From Desmodus rotundus (taxonomy: Eukaryota > Chordata > Mammalia > Chiroptera > Phyllostomidae): a stretch of DNA of 64,000 nucleotides. The stretch's first letter is position 1; the number at the start of each line of letters is the position of its first letter. Under the pieces are notes generated by a model, which searched no databases, had not been told where the DNA came from, and was given only the letters and a program-made list of their open reading frames with translations. The stretch covers positions 87,211,398 to 87,275,397 of the forward strand of contig NC_071398.1 of the NCBI RefSeq assembly GCF_022682495.2, in the 5' to 3' direction. Both the position numbers and the translations under genes were made by a program. Of this stretch, positions 45,693 to 57,475 are shown piece by piece.

Positions 45693-47885
45693 GCCAAGTA
45701 ACCAATCTGTCCACTCAGTTAATGGATTAACCAGGCGTATACTGAAAGAGAAGGACTACAAAAGGGCACAATTTGATGGGGAGATGTAAAAATTGGGCCC
45801 ACCTGGGGATCCTCATTGGCCATAGTGCTCTTTACAACTACATACCTGGGACTTATCTAGTGTGTGTTTGTGTGCGCATGTGTGTATGGGGATGGTGAGC
45901 TGGCAAGACTTCATTAACAGATGAACAGAGTTAAAGACAAATTTGGAATTAGCTAAACTATGATGCAGTCACTACTACCAATTAAATGAACCTTCGGGGT
46001 CTCACATAAAACTCACTAATGGCCTGGGGGAGTAATTTGTCTGGGTCTCTGTACCATTAATTACATTCCTGTATAAGATGCTGGAGGGATCTGATCTCTC
46101 TTCTGAATGGGACGACTTTCCTTCTCGAACTGGGATTCAAAGAGAACTGCAATCTTGCTCGCTGTTGTTCATCAAAGGATGACTTTTGAGCGATGCTTGA
46201 GATAATAATTTTTAAGAATTCTGCATATCTTGGATTTTTCCTAAATGCAGATCAAATAACCCGACACAAACATATAACCTTTGCTTAGTTTGATAGATAG
46301 CATCTGAAAGTCTGCCCTTGAATTATTATCTGAAAGTCCTTTTCTTCAATCTCTATGTAGTTTGGCCTTGAATACTTTTTGTTAATGTTAATGCCCCTCC
46401 ATCATTATGCAAAGTGGTCTACGTGTTCCCAGTAGGTTTTCCTGGGTTCTCACCTGTACATAAAATTTCCTGGCCTGTTGTTCCTGGTTTTGCCACCCTA
46501 ATAAATGCATGACTTCTGAGTGTTGATGTGTGTTCTGTGAATATGTCCCCTGATGCTAGTGACAGTGCAGTCAACTTGTAGTAATTACCTTGTTAGCACT
46601 CACCATTGGCAAAATATAAACCTCCATTATATTGTAAAAAACAGCTCTGGGATGTAACAAGTAGAATTCTACAGCTTTCTGTGATGGATTATACATATTC
46701 ATAGTTCAAGTAGTCATGGAAAATTCTAGTGTAGGGAGAATTGGCTACCATACAAGAGTGATTCACAAATATTTAGATCTTAAGTTATACTCAGACTTGT
46801 AAATTCTAGGTCACAGCCAGGAAAATAGAGCCTAATGCGCTTGTCCCCTGGGGTGAATAGAAATCTCTATTAACTAATGGATTTGATTTGGAAAATGTGT
46901 TTGAGAAATATAACAGCAATATATTTTATAGAGATGGCCCTTGGCAAAAAAAGAATCATCTAAGAAAAATCCTTAAAGGATTATATTTCTTAATTTCTCT
47001 ATATTTCTTTATGTGTGTGTATCTGTATAATATTTTCCAGGTGGTGTGGATCTGGATGGGAACTATGTTGGGCTAAGGTCAAATTTGATCTTAGTATATA
47101 AAAATATGGAGCTTAGGGAGACGGCATTTTCTGATACAGAATACTGATTCTGACGTTTGTACTTTCAGCTTTGAAAGATCACAGGCAAATAACTCCATAC
47201 AGCAGTTAAAAGAGGCTGAGCTTGCAGTAAACAGGTACAGGTTTTGTTGAATTGGTACCATATTCATAAGCTCAGATCCTTTTTCTCAGCCTTTTAAAGC
47301 CTGGACTCTTTTATATAAACAAAGTATTATGTCCTTTTATGTTACATAAAAATGTAAGTATATATAAATAATATGACAAAAATTAAGGTAATGGTAGAGG
47401 GAATTTTATATCAAAGGATGTGTTTCTGGACTTAACCATGTGATATAAATTTGAGCCTTGACTTTGTTTATTTGTCAATAGGCTTTCTTATCCAAGGAAC
47501 TATTGAAATTTGAGCAGAATGTGGGTCAATTCTAGTATTAACCTTGTAGCAAAAGAGAAACTAATATCTATCTCTATAGTGATTTTCTAGCAGTTATCTG
47601 AGATGATCAAGTCAAACTCAATTTTAAAACTTCTTAGATAGGGCCTGAAAAAGATTAAAAATGGCTAAGAATGTGGTTTCTTATATGGTTGGAAATGGGA
47701 CATTTCAACATCATGACAGGAAAATAGTGAATGAGTTCAATTTACAGAAAAATTAAATATAATTTAACGTTCTCCTTGAAAAGATTTTTCTCAGAATATA
47801 GACAGATATATTGGCATCGATTCCTACAGTAATAGTTGGGATTAATGTTAATAAAAAGAGTACCCAACTAAACCCTTACCATATG
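45693..47885. other. Unassigned sequence
   Basis: A TG-rich microsatellite stretch lies at 45860-45892. At 46459-46505 a TATA-like TACATAAAA is followed by AATAAA (46499-46504), a layout that an LTR can have, but I could not match it to a family. No gene seen. Confidence 0.3.
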
Positions 47886-48135
47886 GCTATTGTGCTGAGC
47901 ACTTTGTACTAATTTTGAAAGCTACAGAACTTTGATTTCTTTGGATTTTCTCATTTGATTCTCAAAGCAACTGAAGGAAGTAGTTCGGATTATTATCTTC
48001 ATTTTAGAGATGGGTTTAATGAGGTCTAGGAACTGAGGCGTAGAGAAATTAAGTAATTTGCCCAAGATCAGATGTCAGAATCTGGATTTGACTCTAGAGC
48101 TCTGATTCCAGAGCCCCTGATCACGCTCACTACTT
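47886..48135 (-). repeat. MIR SINE, antisense
   Basis: Complement order: 'ctgagcactttgtactaatt', 'ttctcatttgattctcaaagcaactgaagg', ATTATCTTCATTTTAGAGAT (47991-48010), 'aggcgtagagaaattaagtaatttgcccaagatcag' and 'gactctagagctctgattcc'. Near full length. Confidence 0.85.
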
Positions 48136-49389
48136 CACGATGTACATCATCAGCACTAGGGAGCAAAAACTTGATGTTGGCTCCCTCTATTAACGCATTA
48201 AAACTTCAAATGTCTCTGGAAAAATTTCTGAACTCTTCGGAAATTTATTTTCCTTTTTTACATCTGGAGAAATCACACTTTTCCCCTTTGCTCTAACAAT
48301 GCAGAAATTACAGCTTTTATACCACCCATCTGCTGAAACCTATTTTCCTTTAATCTTTACACAGTTAAATATCTCAATATAGATACATTCTTCATCTGTA
48401 TTGACAGAGAAATTTTGTGAACAGGGGTCAGATCTGTATCAAGGAAGGCAAATAAACTCATGTTTCACCTACTGTGCAAGAGGGGGACAATATTTGCAGA
48501 TAAAAATACAGAGGATTCTCTACAACATTGTTTTCTTTATGAATTTTATCAAGAATATTGATTATACCTCCAGAATTTCGGTGAATATTCCAATAATATT
48601 TTTTCCAATTCAGCATTTACTTTAATAATTTTAGCAAATTTTATGAAATCCTGCTGGGCTTTCACTGGGCTCTCTGACTTGAGAACGCAGTACCTATCCT
48701 CCCATACCAGGAACCAATAAATGAACAGCTGAGCATAATTATTCTGCAACAGCCGCATCACTACTACCTGCAAAAAGGGGTGCTACTTTTTTTTGGTAGA
48801 TTGTGGGTTTGGTAGCAACTCTAAGTCATCAATTGAACACTTAACCTAGAGTTGAGGAAAAGACATTCTGAAAAGTCCTTTGCGTTTCTCCTCCGAGCTC
48901 AGCGAGGGTAGTGTGTACACTGTAGCCTTCACAAAAATCTCCACTGATGTGAGGGCTTTGTTTTTTTTTTAAAACAGGCTTAGTGGTTAAAAGGGAAGTT
49001 TCATATAACATGGCCATAACCTTTGTGGTTTCCTGAGTATTTTTCTAACACTGGCTGATCTTGTGTGCCGAGGAGAATCACGCTTTGGAACAAAACAAAC
49101 AATAACAACAGATAAAACAAAAAGTCCTTCAAATTCTTGGTTTTTAAAAAGGCTTGCATGATTTTGGATTTAAATTTTATTCAAGTCAAATGGGTCGCTA
49201 GTGTTTTAGACAGATAATACATAGAATAAATTGTATTCCTTTTTTTGTTTTTTGGGTTTTTGGGGTTTATTTGTTTGTTTGTTTTTCTTTTGCTAGTGCT
49301 GTGACTTAACTACTGAGCACTCAGCCAAGGGGCTACGGGAGACTGAAATCTCCTTGGCTGGTTCACCAGATCCCATGCTTTGCTGTGTC
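48136..49389. other. Unassigned sequence with a T/G-rich tract
   Basis: A T and TTTG rich low-complexity run lies at 49238-49290. No exon or named repeat. Confidence 0.4.
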
Positions 49390-49968
49390 AGCCTGGAGGA
49401 ATCCCTCCACGCCCGGAGATGCATCCGTTCTGTGTGTACCCATAGGTCGTACCTTTTTGCTGAATAGTACCCCACAGCATTCGGAACCTCGGTGTAGCTG
49501 TTCACCCATTAAAAAGAGCTCCTGGGTGTTTCCACTGTTTGGCTATATGAATAACGCTTCTGTGAGCATCAGGTATAGGTTTTTGAGTGCCTACGAATTT
49601 TCATTTCTCGGTTGCTGAAGAGCACACTTGCTGAGTCACAGGATAATTGCATGTTTTATTTTATAACAAACTGCCACGCTGTTTTCTAGAGTGGCTGCCC
49701 CATTTTACATTCCCATCTGCAATGTGGGAGTGATCCGGTTTTTCGGCTTCTTTGCCAGCATGTGATGTTGTCTTGCGGTTTTCTTCTAGCTGTTCTGATA
49801 GGTATATAGTGATACCTCATTGGGTTGCTGAGGTTTAAATGTGGTTTTTCCTAATAGCTAACAGGTGAATCATATTTGCATTGCTTATTTGCCATCTGTA
49901 CCTCCTGTTCTATAGAATGTGTCTGCATGCCTTTTGCCCATTTTCCAATTGGAGTTTAAAAAAAAATA
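49390..49968 (-). mobile_element. L1 LINE 3' fragment, antisense
   Basis: 'ctgaatagtaccccacagcatt' (49459-49480), 'gctatatgaataacgcttctgtgagcatc', AACTGCCACGCTGTTTTCTA (49669-49688), GTGGCTGCCCCATTTTACAT (49692-49711), 'tttgcccattttccaattggag' (49933-49954). Antisense order of an old L1M 3' region. Confidence 0.82.
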
Positions 49969-50214
49969 AACTGTTGCTTTTAGAGATGCAAGTGTTAGGA
50001 AATGATGTCAGAAAGGGAATAGTGGACTAGATCACATGGGGTCTTACAGTTAAATGAAAGGCCTTCCGCTTTAACCGTGGGTGAAATTAAAAACAAAACA
50101 AAACAAAACTTTAGATTGCTTTGGACAGATTGAATACTATAAAAGTTACTCATTATTTTAAAGTAAAGAATGTGTTCACCTTCAAACAGAAAACATTATT
50201 ATTTATGATGTTCA
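49969..50214. other. Unassigned sequence
   Basis: Contains an AAAAC array (50090-50110). Otherwise nothing recognised. Confidence 0.4.
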
Positions 50215-50880
50215 GCTATTTGCTCATTCAACAAATACTTATTAAGTACCTACTACATTCCAGGTGAGTTCTCTGGGTCACAGGTCATACAAGCTATAAG
50301 AATAACAGGCCAGGGACTTCATGTTATGGAGCTGACATTACAGTAGGTAAAACAAGTAAAAAGATGAAAAGGAATGTAAGTTCAAATAGAGATGGTGGAT
50401 GTAAGTGCAATAAAAATTAATACAGGTGCAATGGCATTTAGTATTTGGAGGACAGGTGAGTTATTTACAGAGGATGGTAGGGGAAGAACTTGCTGAGAAA
50501 TGATGTTTGGACAAAGCTTGAATACTGCAAGAGAGTCATCACTTCAGGAAGGTGCGCATGCAAATGCAAAACCTGGCGAGTTGGAACAATGGTGTACAAG
50601 CCCGTGACACTAGAGAGCTGTGAATAGGGGAGAGTTGGGGGTGGGAGGGGCGGGGTGGTGAACGGTGAGTGAGAAGCCATGGGAAGGCTTTGAGAAGAGT
50701 AAGGATTAATCTGGTTGAGGTTTTTAAAAGATGGTGCTGACCACAGAGCAGAAAATGGACTGAAGGGGGCGCAGTGAAAGGCTATTGCAGTGGTCCTCGG
50801 GAGTGGTGGGGACTCAGATCTGGGTCAGGTGGGTGGGGGTTTTGGAAGAGACGTTTAGATTCAGGATAAATGTTGGCATT
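50215..50880 (-). mobile_element. L2 LINE fragment, antisense
   Basis: Starts with the L2 tail complement CATTCAACAAATACTTATTA (50225-50244) and 'gtacctactacattccagg', then 'catgttatggagctgacattacag', 'ggacaaagcttgaatactgc', 'gaaggctttgagaagagtaaggattaatctgg', and 'ggctattgcagtggtcctcg'. The order is the L2 3' end through its ORF2 3' part. Confidence 0.75.
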
Positions 50881-50908
50881 TCGGCTTTCAGGACTTGCTG
50901 TTGAAGTC

Positions 50909-51126
50909 ATTTGTTCTCAACTGGGAGTGATGTTTCACCCCCAGGGGATATTTGGAAGTCCCCCCCTCCACCCCGGGGACATTTTCGGTTGTCATGACCG
51001 GTATGCACTAGCACCCTGTAGAGGCCAGGGGACGCTGCTAACCACCCGGCAGTGGAGAGGACAGCGCCCCACAGCGAGAGTTATCCAGCCCCAGATGCCG
51101 AAGGGGCCAAGGCTGAGAAACTCTGG
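50909..51126 (+). mobile_element. MER20 hAT-Charlie element, nearly complete
   Basis: Follows the MER20 consensus from its left terminal repeat (TGTTCTCAACTGGGAG, near 50913) through CCCCAGGGGATATTTGGAAG (50939-50958), TTTTCGGTTGTCATGACC, 'gtagaggccaggggacgctgctaacc' and GAGAGTTATCCAGCCCCAGA (51075-51094) to GGCTGAGAAACTCTGG at the right. About 218 bp, full-length for the family. Non-coding. Confidence 0.88.
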
Positions 51127-51240
51127 ATTAGACGTTGTGGGAACGGAATCAATGATAATTCCTACTTTTGGACATGAGCAATGAATGGGGTTATTAGCTG
51201 TTAATTTTGTGATGCCGGAAGGAACGGCACCCAGGCCGAC

Positions 51241-51353
51241 CTGAAAAAATTTTGAAAGGTCTCAAAGGTGTGTTCGGCACCCTGCCTCGACCAGGAACAC
51301 ATACTTCATTACGTAAGTATAAACTGCGCTGCACTGCGTTCATGAGTTTGCAT
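51241..51353 (+). repeat. Unnamed repeat, copy A
   Basis: Shares with 52510-52625 the words GGTCTCAAAGG, TTCGGCACC and GGAACACATnCTTCATnAC in the same order and strand, about 70 percent alike by eye over 110 bp. I do not recognise the family. See copy B and the finding. Confidence 0.55.
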
Positions 51354-52475
51354 CGCGACTGTTACGTAGCATTAAGTGGCATGCTGCAGATACAGACAAT
51401 CCTAGGTATTTCTCTGAGTTTCTGCCACGGTGCCAGCTTCCTCTCTTTCTTTTCTGTAAATGGCAGTTATGTTAAAGTCGTCTGGGTAGATGCGGAAGTG
51501 AGCAATGGGTTTCTTATTTCCCCAAACCCAGAATGATGCGAGCTTCCGGTGGCTTCATTTGCAGGGTTTTTTGGTTTTGGGATTTCTGGGTTCAGCCATT
51601 TAACGATGAGCTTGAGGCTCCCATCTATAAAAAGGAGGCAAGATGAACAAATCCATGGAGAGACATGAAAAACCAAACTCCTTCCAGGCAGGAGGTTGCT
51701 ACCTGTCTCCTGGAAATTCTCCTTGGATAATAATGATATAGATTTCCTAAACATTCTGATAGGTAGGGAGGTAAAGGTTTGAGGTCCTACTATGCACGAG
51801 GACATGAGGTTAAGCATTGGAAAATGTGCTGAATGAGCAATGGATACATGCATGAGTAATGAAAAATGAATAAAAGTGAATAGATGGGGAGAGAGAAAAA
51901 TGGACAAGGCAAATTATAACAGCTCGTGGAAGATGTTAAATGTATGTTTTTAAAATAGCAAATTCATCTGAAAAAGTTATGTTTCATGCTTTTGGACTCA
52001 AATCACAATTGTAATTGGAAATTCTAGGAAATGGAAAATGGAAAAATAAATATATACTCCCTCTCTTCTGTGTTGTCTTTCTAGCTTACAACTGGGAAAA
52101 GAAAACATTTGATAGATATTCGTGGACTAAGTGTAGATTTCATGTTATTGTTCCTTTTTTAAAAGATACTTTTCAAAGGTGTCTTTTCTCAATAAATCAA
52201 GACAGCCCTCCGCCTTAAAAGAATGATAGCAGAGACACCATATAGTCTATACTTTTTGAGCTACAACTATGTGGGGTTTTTTTTTTTAGCTTTGCTATTT
52301 CTGTTAGTTTAATTTCGTGATTAAAGACATCTATGGTTGCTGAGATTTCCCTTAATTCAGAGTGGTCATTGTCACACTCCTTGGAGGAGAGGAATAGGAT
52401 AGTGAGGGAATTGTTAAAGGGGGTGTTGAATCTTTTTCTCCAGATCAGAAAGGCTCTCTACACAGCTCCTTTTAA
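51354..52475. other. Unassigned sequence between the two unnamed repeat copies
   Basis: A short MIR-like piece may lie at 51590-51650. A 146-codon minus frame (51467-51907) shows no recognisable domain. Could be interior of an element if the two flanking copies are its ends. Confidence 0.3.
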
Positions 52476-52509
52476 ATGTTAGCTCTGACAGCCAAAGCCC
52501 CAAGCCAAG

Positions 52510-52625
52510 CTGAAAAGCTTTTGGGAGGTCTCAAAGGCTGCTTTGTTTTCGGCACCACCCTTCCACCGGGAACACATGCTTCATCACAGGGGTACAGAAG
52601 GTACTATATTCTGTTCAGTGGGACT
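52510..52625 (+). repeat. Unnamed repeat, copy B
   Basis: GGAGGTCTCAAAGGCTGC (52524-52541), TTCGGCACCACCC and GGGAACACATGCTTCATCAC (52568-52587) align with copy A. It is followed by a GC-rich stretch to about 52715 that copy A lacks or has lost. Confidence 0.55.
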
Positions 52626-52715
52626 TCGCCTCCCCAAGCACGCACCAAGTGTGTGTTTGACGTGGCTGATTCTCCTGTGGGCTCCACGGCTCCCCCGCCC
52701 CTGTTCCGAGATTAG

Positions 52716-55219
52716 CCAGGGACAGGAAGGCACCAACCGTGAGTTATTGTCTACAAGCAAAAGTCTGCAGGTTCTGTGTCAAGGACCCTAGTGTGTCTTT
52801 CTATAAATAGAAAGTGATATGCAAAGTGATAATGCAAACCACAAAAATGTGTGGAGACAGGGGAACTATTACCTGATTGGGGACATTTTTCAGGTTATGA
52901 GAGAGGATATTTTTATCTTTTCCCACACAAACCAATCAAGTCTTGCTCAGAAACACTATTCTCGGTGCACATGTATTTTAGACCATTTTTTCATTTTTTC
53001 TAGTGTCTTCTTTCCACTAGGGTGGTTTTCACTTGTCTTTCCCAAATACTGTAAATGTTCACAAAACCATGTCTTCAGGTCACTCATTTGAAAGCTGAGC
53101 ACAATTCAAACACGATCCAAGTGTTAAATCACTAATTTGAATAATAAACATAGAATTAAAATTCCAAGGTAATTGAATCGGATGAATTGCTTATATAATG
53201 AGTATGTGACAGACATATCATAATTTACCATTAAATCTCAAATACATCAGAATTCTGAAAGTGTGGCCGTGAATGATGAGTTTGTATTATGTTCAGAAAT
53301 GCCTATGGCCCCTCATCTCGTAAAGTATATTACCATTATTTGTGAGTAAACACCAGAGCAAGACCTAAGCTTTATCAGTGTCTGGGCATCTTCCTATCAC
53401 CTTCAGACAAGTGTTTTATGTTTCCCAATCACTACCTGTGATTAGAAATCCTCATTGCATGCTCAGAATGCCTTCCCATTGCAGATGGAAAAAGACCCAT
53501 ATCAGTTCCTCAAGCCGTGAGAAAGGGCTAATAAGCGAGTATTGATTGCACGGCTCCAAATAACAAGCTACAAAGAGGCATTCCCAAGGACCTGCTTCCG
53601 CAGTCACAGCTGTATCCTCAGGAGCCTGGGTGGTCTAGCAGAGCAAAGGGATGTGCTTACTGTTTGAAGAGCTTTGATTTTATTACGAGGAAGGGAACTA
53701 GGCCCCAGAATGCCCTCTGCAGTCTTTTGTGTCTTCTTCTGGGTCTCACTTTCCCCACCTTGAATAAAGAAAGACACGATTTCTAGTCTTTCTTCTCCCC
53801 AAATATCCCTCCCGTCCTCCATTTATTGCAGTATAAGCCCTTTCCCTTCTGGTTGGGTTTCTCTATCTGGTGGGAACGTTCATTTGGCCCATAGCAGAAA
53901 GTCTTGTCACCTGCCGTTGATCTTCTGGTCTACCTGAGCGATGGCTACGGCCCTTTTACAAGGAAATCGAAATTCAGTCGTCATATATCGCTCTGTCCTT
54001 GAAGGATTCCTATTTAGGAGCTTAGCAAATGACTGGAAATTTCTCTTATATACAATGGTTTATGGGTTGCAAACCCTAAAACATACATTTAAAGTTTGAG
54101 ACCACCTCAGAGCTCAATCACTCTGTGTCTGATTCTTAATATGTGTCATATTACCTGAAGACTAAAGCCACGAAAAACCAAGAGCATAAGGACATCTAGA
54201 ATAGCTTGTTTCCTAGCAACTACATTTATTGTTAGTGTTTGTCAAAAGTGCTGACTATAGATGAAGTTCCGACATAATGACTTTCTGAAAGTTTCTTTAG
54301 AAAAAGAGAAACAGGTGAAGACAATAACATCTTAGTTACCTAAATGTTTTAATGTATAAAACCTTTGTAAACGAGCATTAGTCACTTCACATTTGTAAGG
54401 CAGGATGGGCCTTAAAACCGCACTCAGGCTGTGGAGACTGCAGAACCAGACCCAACTCCTGGATCTTTTTTCTGTCCCTGAGACTCATCAGTAGACCAGG
54501 AATAAAATTAGTAATTAGCGAAAATGTGCACTGTAAGAAAAAAATGGCTTATTACTTGTCTAGCTCAGAGTGAGTGACATATGTTTATTACCTACCTCTA
54601 TCACCCCTTTTTAGATTTACACACTGCTGCTCATTTGCGAACTTGCCCTTGGCCCTTCTCCAGCTATCTTTATTATGCGTTTGAATTACTCAATAGCCAA
54701 ACTAAGCTTGTGCTTGCAGCAATAGCAAACCAGAGGTACAATTTTTTTTTTTTTAGAATGAAGTTGAGCTTTGCACGTTGAAGCTTAGAAGTACAATGGG
54801 ATAATCATACTTTTTTGAACATGCTTGTTCTTACCTTTTGGTTCAGTGTTATTTTCATTTTGAATCATACATGGTGGGTAATTCCTAGTTGGAGGTGTGA
54901 CAAAGTGTCCACAAGCTCAGAAGGACTGGACTGGAGGTCAGAGCAGAGGGAATAATAGCCTCCGCGAATGGCACAGCTCTGGGTGTGAGGGCCAAGGCAG
55001 AGCCCACTCGGGTGATAAGGAGAAAGGGGTGGTTCTTGCCTTGATTTGTATTGACATGTTAGGGTTTTGTGGAGCAGAAGCTGCACTGACCTGCTTTTAC
55101 GTCTTGGCTCTGTCCCTGAGGTTCTTTCAGCTGTAATAGTCTATGACTTCTAATTTCTATTTGCAATAATATCAAATTTTGGGTTAGATTAGGAATAGCA
55201 AGATAAGGAAGGGGGGCCA
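52716..55219. other. Unassigned sequence
   Basis: Mostly unique-looking. A T-run lies at 54741-54754. A MIR-like trace at 54420-54520 is too weak to call. No exon supported. Confidence 0.35.
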
Positions 55220-55460
55220 TGCAAGGCAGTCTGACCAAAGGAGAAGGAAGGAGAAGAGACAGAAGAAAAGCAGAAGGATAGGCCAGGAGAAGAAGGCCAG
55301 GGGATGACAAGAGGAAAGGGGAGGGAGAGAGAGAGAGAGAGAAGACAAAGAAAAAGAAGGAGGAGGAGGGGAGAGGGAGGGAGAAGAGGAGGAGGAGAGA
55401 AGAGAAAGGGCAGCGAGTATGAAAGAAATGAGTGTGAAAGAAGGAGAAAGGAGCCACAGA
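55220..55460. repeat. Long purine-rich (GA) tract
   Basis: About 240 bp that are overwhelmingly A and G on the plus strand, with GAGAGAGAGAGAGAGA at 55326-55341 and many GGA units. It gives long fake frames (serine/leucine-rich on minus, arginine/glutamate-rich on plus). Such tracts can form triplex DNA and often stall polymerases. Confidence 0.85.
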
Positions 55461-56254
55461 ACACTAGAGAACAGGCTGAGGACACACACAGACTTCAGAG
55501 TCAGAAACCTGTTTTCACACTTGGCTCCCCACCCTTCCAAATCCAGGGCAAACTGCTTCACCTCTCCAAGCCCCAGGGTACCTTTCAAGGGGCTAATCTT
55601 TCCCAGGCAGGTTGCAAGAAGTAGTTCAGAGCATAAAGGTATGCTGGCTTAAGAGTGATGATTATAATATAATAATAATGATAACGGGCAAAATTAACAA
55701 GTTTAAAAAGTAAAAAAATAAAGGAGGAGATGAAGAAGAAGTTTGAGGAATGGGAAAGTAGAATATGAGGAATAAAAAGGGAAAAAATTGAGCATGAACG
55801 AGATTAATTTTCTTTCAAATGCCAAGTGGGACCTAATTAAGACTTCGCCCCCAACCCTCTTCAAGGATCCATCTTTCTCTTCCCCAGGCAACACCCTCAC
55901 GCAATATACTTTTTGTGTACCTAGGCATTGGCTGGCAGAGGTGCTCACTCCTCACTTTTGTGTCCTTCTAGGAGGGACACAATTGCATCTTCCCCTTGTG
56001 CCTTTTGGTACCAGGGGCTGAAACGGAATTAATGACAGTACCCAGGACCATTAGTTATGCAGATTGGGGACTGTATATGCTCACTCTGACCCCATGTATC
56101 TTTCCAGAAAACGCCAAAAGCAAAGAGAGTATTCTTGATTTCTCTTTCTCTCACCCATCAATAAGTCTTGTTAATTTTACCTCCAAACCATGCACCAAAA
56201 TGCACTTTCTTTAAACTATAGTCTCACCATCCCAAGGTAGCATTGGTGATCACC
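55461..56254. other. Unassigned sequence
   Basis: A-rich at 55655-55760. No gene or named repeat. Confidence 0.35.
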
Positions 56255-56920
56255 AAGATTTCTATAATAACCTTTGCTTCCACTTTTGCCTCCTTCAATC
56301 TTTCTCCAAAGATAAACTCATTCCCCCACTAAAACAGTCCAGTAGCTCCCCTTTGCGCTAGGATAAAATCTGAACCCTCTCTCCTGGTTTCCAAGGCTGT
56401 ATGCGATTACCTCCACTGACCTTTCCGATTCCATTCTGCTTTTCTCCATGCCATTTACCCTCAGGCCACACTGAAGATGTTTTTCTCCCTGTTTCTTTTA
56501 GTCTCCAGGTTTTGTTTTTTTTCCCCTTTAGGGCCTTTTGGACGGCTACTTCTTTTATTGCTTGTCTTCCTATGTCAGACTCCTTCTTGTCATTTCAGAT
56601 TTTTGCTTAAAAGCCACTCTCTGAGCAGCTTTAGATTGCCACTCCATGTAGAAGTCACGCAGTCTTTTGGATCCCATTGCCCTATTTTTTTTTCTGCACC
56701 CAGGTACATTCTCACTTTCGTTGTCCTGGTGTATGTACGTGGGTGTATGCCCATATGGATAGCCATGTATGTATGTCTCCTTGTCCCCAGAATTTCAGCT
56801 CTAACAGAGCAGAGGCCTTGCCTGTTTCATTCCCAATTTTCTTTTTCCCTTGTCAAGAGTGTGTACTGTATATAATGGACACTCAGTAAGTAATCTGTTA
56901 AACAAATGATTGAGCCCCTG
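56255..56920 (+). mobile_element. L2 LINE fragment, 3' UTR
   Basis: 'cagtagctcccctttgcgctaggataaaatctgaaccc' (56339-56376) matches the L2 'ctggctccccattgcctacaggataaa' block; then 'ttttgcttaaaagccactctctgagcag' and 'cagagcagaggccttgcctgtttc' (56807-56830), ending 'ggacactcagtaagtaatctgttaaacaaatga'. Sense order, old. Confidence 0.7.
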
Positions 56921-56961
56921 GATACAGTATTTAAATCCTTGCCAGTATTTAAAATTCTTTA

Positions 56962-57038
56962 CAATGTGGTGATTCTTGGAGTGGGGGGAAGGGGGCATAA
57001 AGGGACTAAGTGGTAATGGCAAATAAAATACAATAAAA
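56962..57038 (+). mobile_element. 77-bp L1 3' end, very short insertion
   Basis: Reads 'gtggtgattcttggag', a G-rich block GTGGGGGGAAGGGGGCATAA, 'gggactaagtggtaatgg' and 'caaataaaatacaataaaa'. Flanked by AAAATTCTTTA at 56951-56961 and again at 57039-57049. This is a 5'-truncated L1 with only the last part of its 3' UTR. Confidence 0.75.
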
Positions 57039-57049
57039 AAAATTCTTTA

Positions 57050-57475
57050 TAGGTAATCAGCATTTTATTCAAGCCTGATTCAGAAAGACTTCCCACCCCT
57101 CTTCTCATTTGACAAGTTAGTAAGTAAAATATACTGTTAAGTGATAAAAATAACAAAATAATATGTAGAAAAATATTTATTTATATACATATGGACTTTC
57201 AATGTACAGCTCATATATTACAACTTTCGAAACAGAATCTTGCTGCAAATCAGTGGTGTTGAAGGCAGAGACTGTTGAAGGGGGAAGGATTTTCTAAACA
57301 TCTAACAGTTTAAAATGCCTAACCTGGCCAAACCAGATCACAGAATCTACATACAGGCAATCTGTGATAGACAAAGAGGGGAAAGAAAAGAAAAGTCCAT
57401 CAAATGTAGCCCTGAGAAGCAGAAGAAAGAGAGAAGGAAGATATGGGAGGTGGGAAGTCAGAAATGCATCCTTTA
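57050..57475. other. Unassigned AT-rich sequence
   Basis: No feature recognised. Confidence 0.35.

Noticed and set aside
46080..46520. LTR-like layout with TACATAAAA and AATAAA
   Set aside because: No terminal TG...CA pair, target duplication or family match could be shown, so it is not listed as an LTR.
51467..51907. 146-codon minus-strand frame
   Set aside because: No recognisable domain or conserved-looking motif, and low-information composition.
55059..55624. Long overlapping frames of 98-134 codons on both strands
   Set aside because: They come from the purine-rich tract, which lacks stops on both strands and gives serine/leucine- or arginine/glutamate-rich nonsense.
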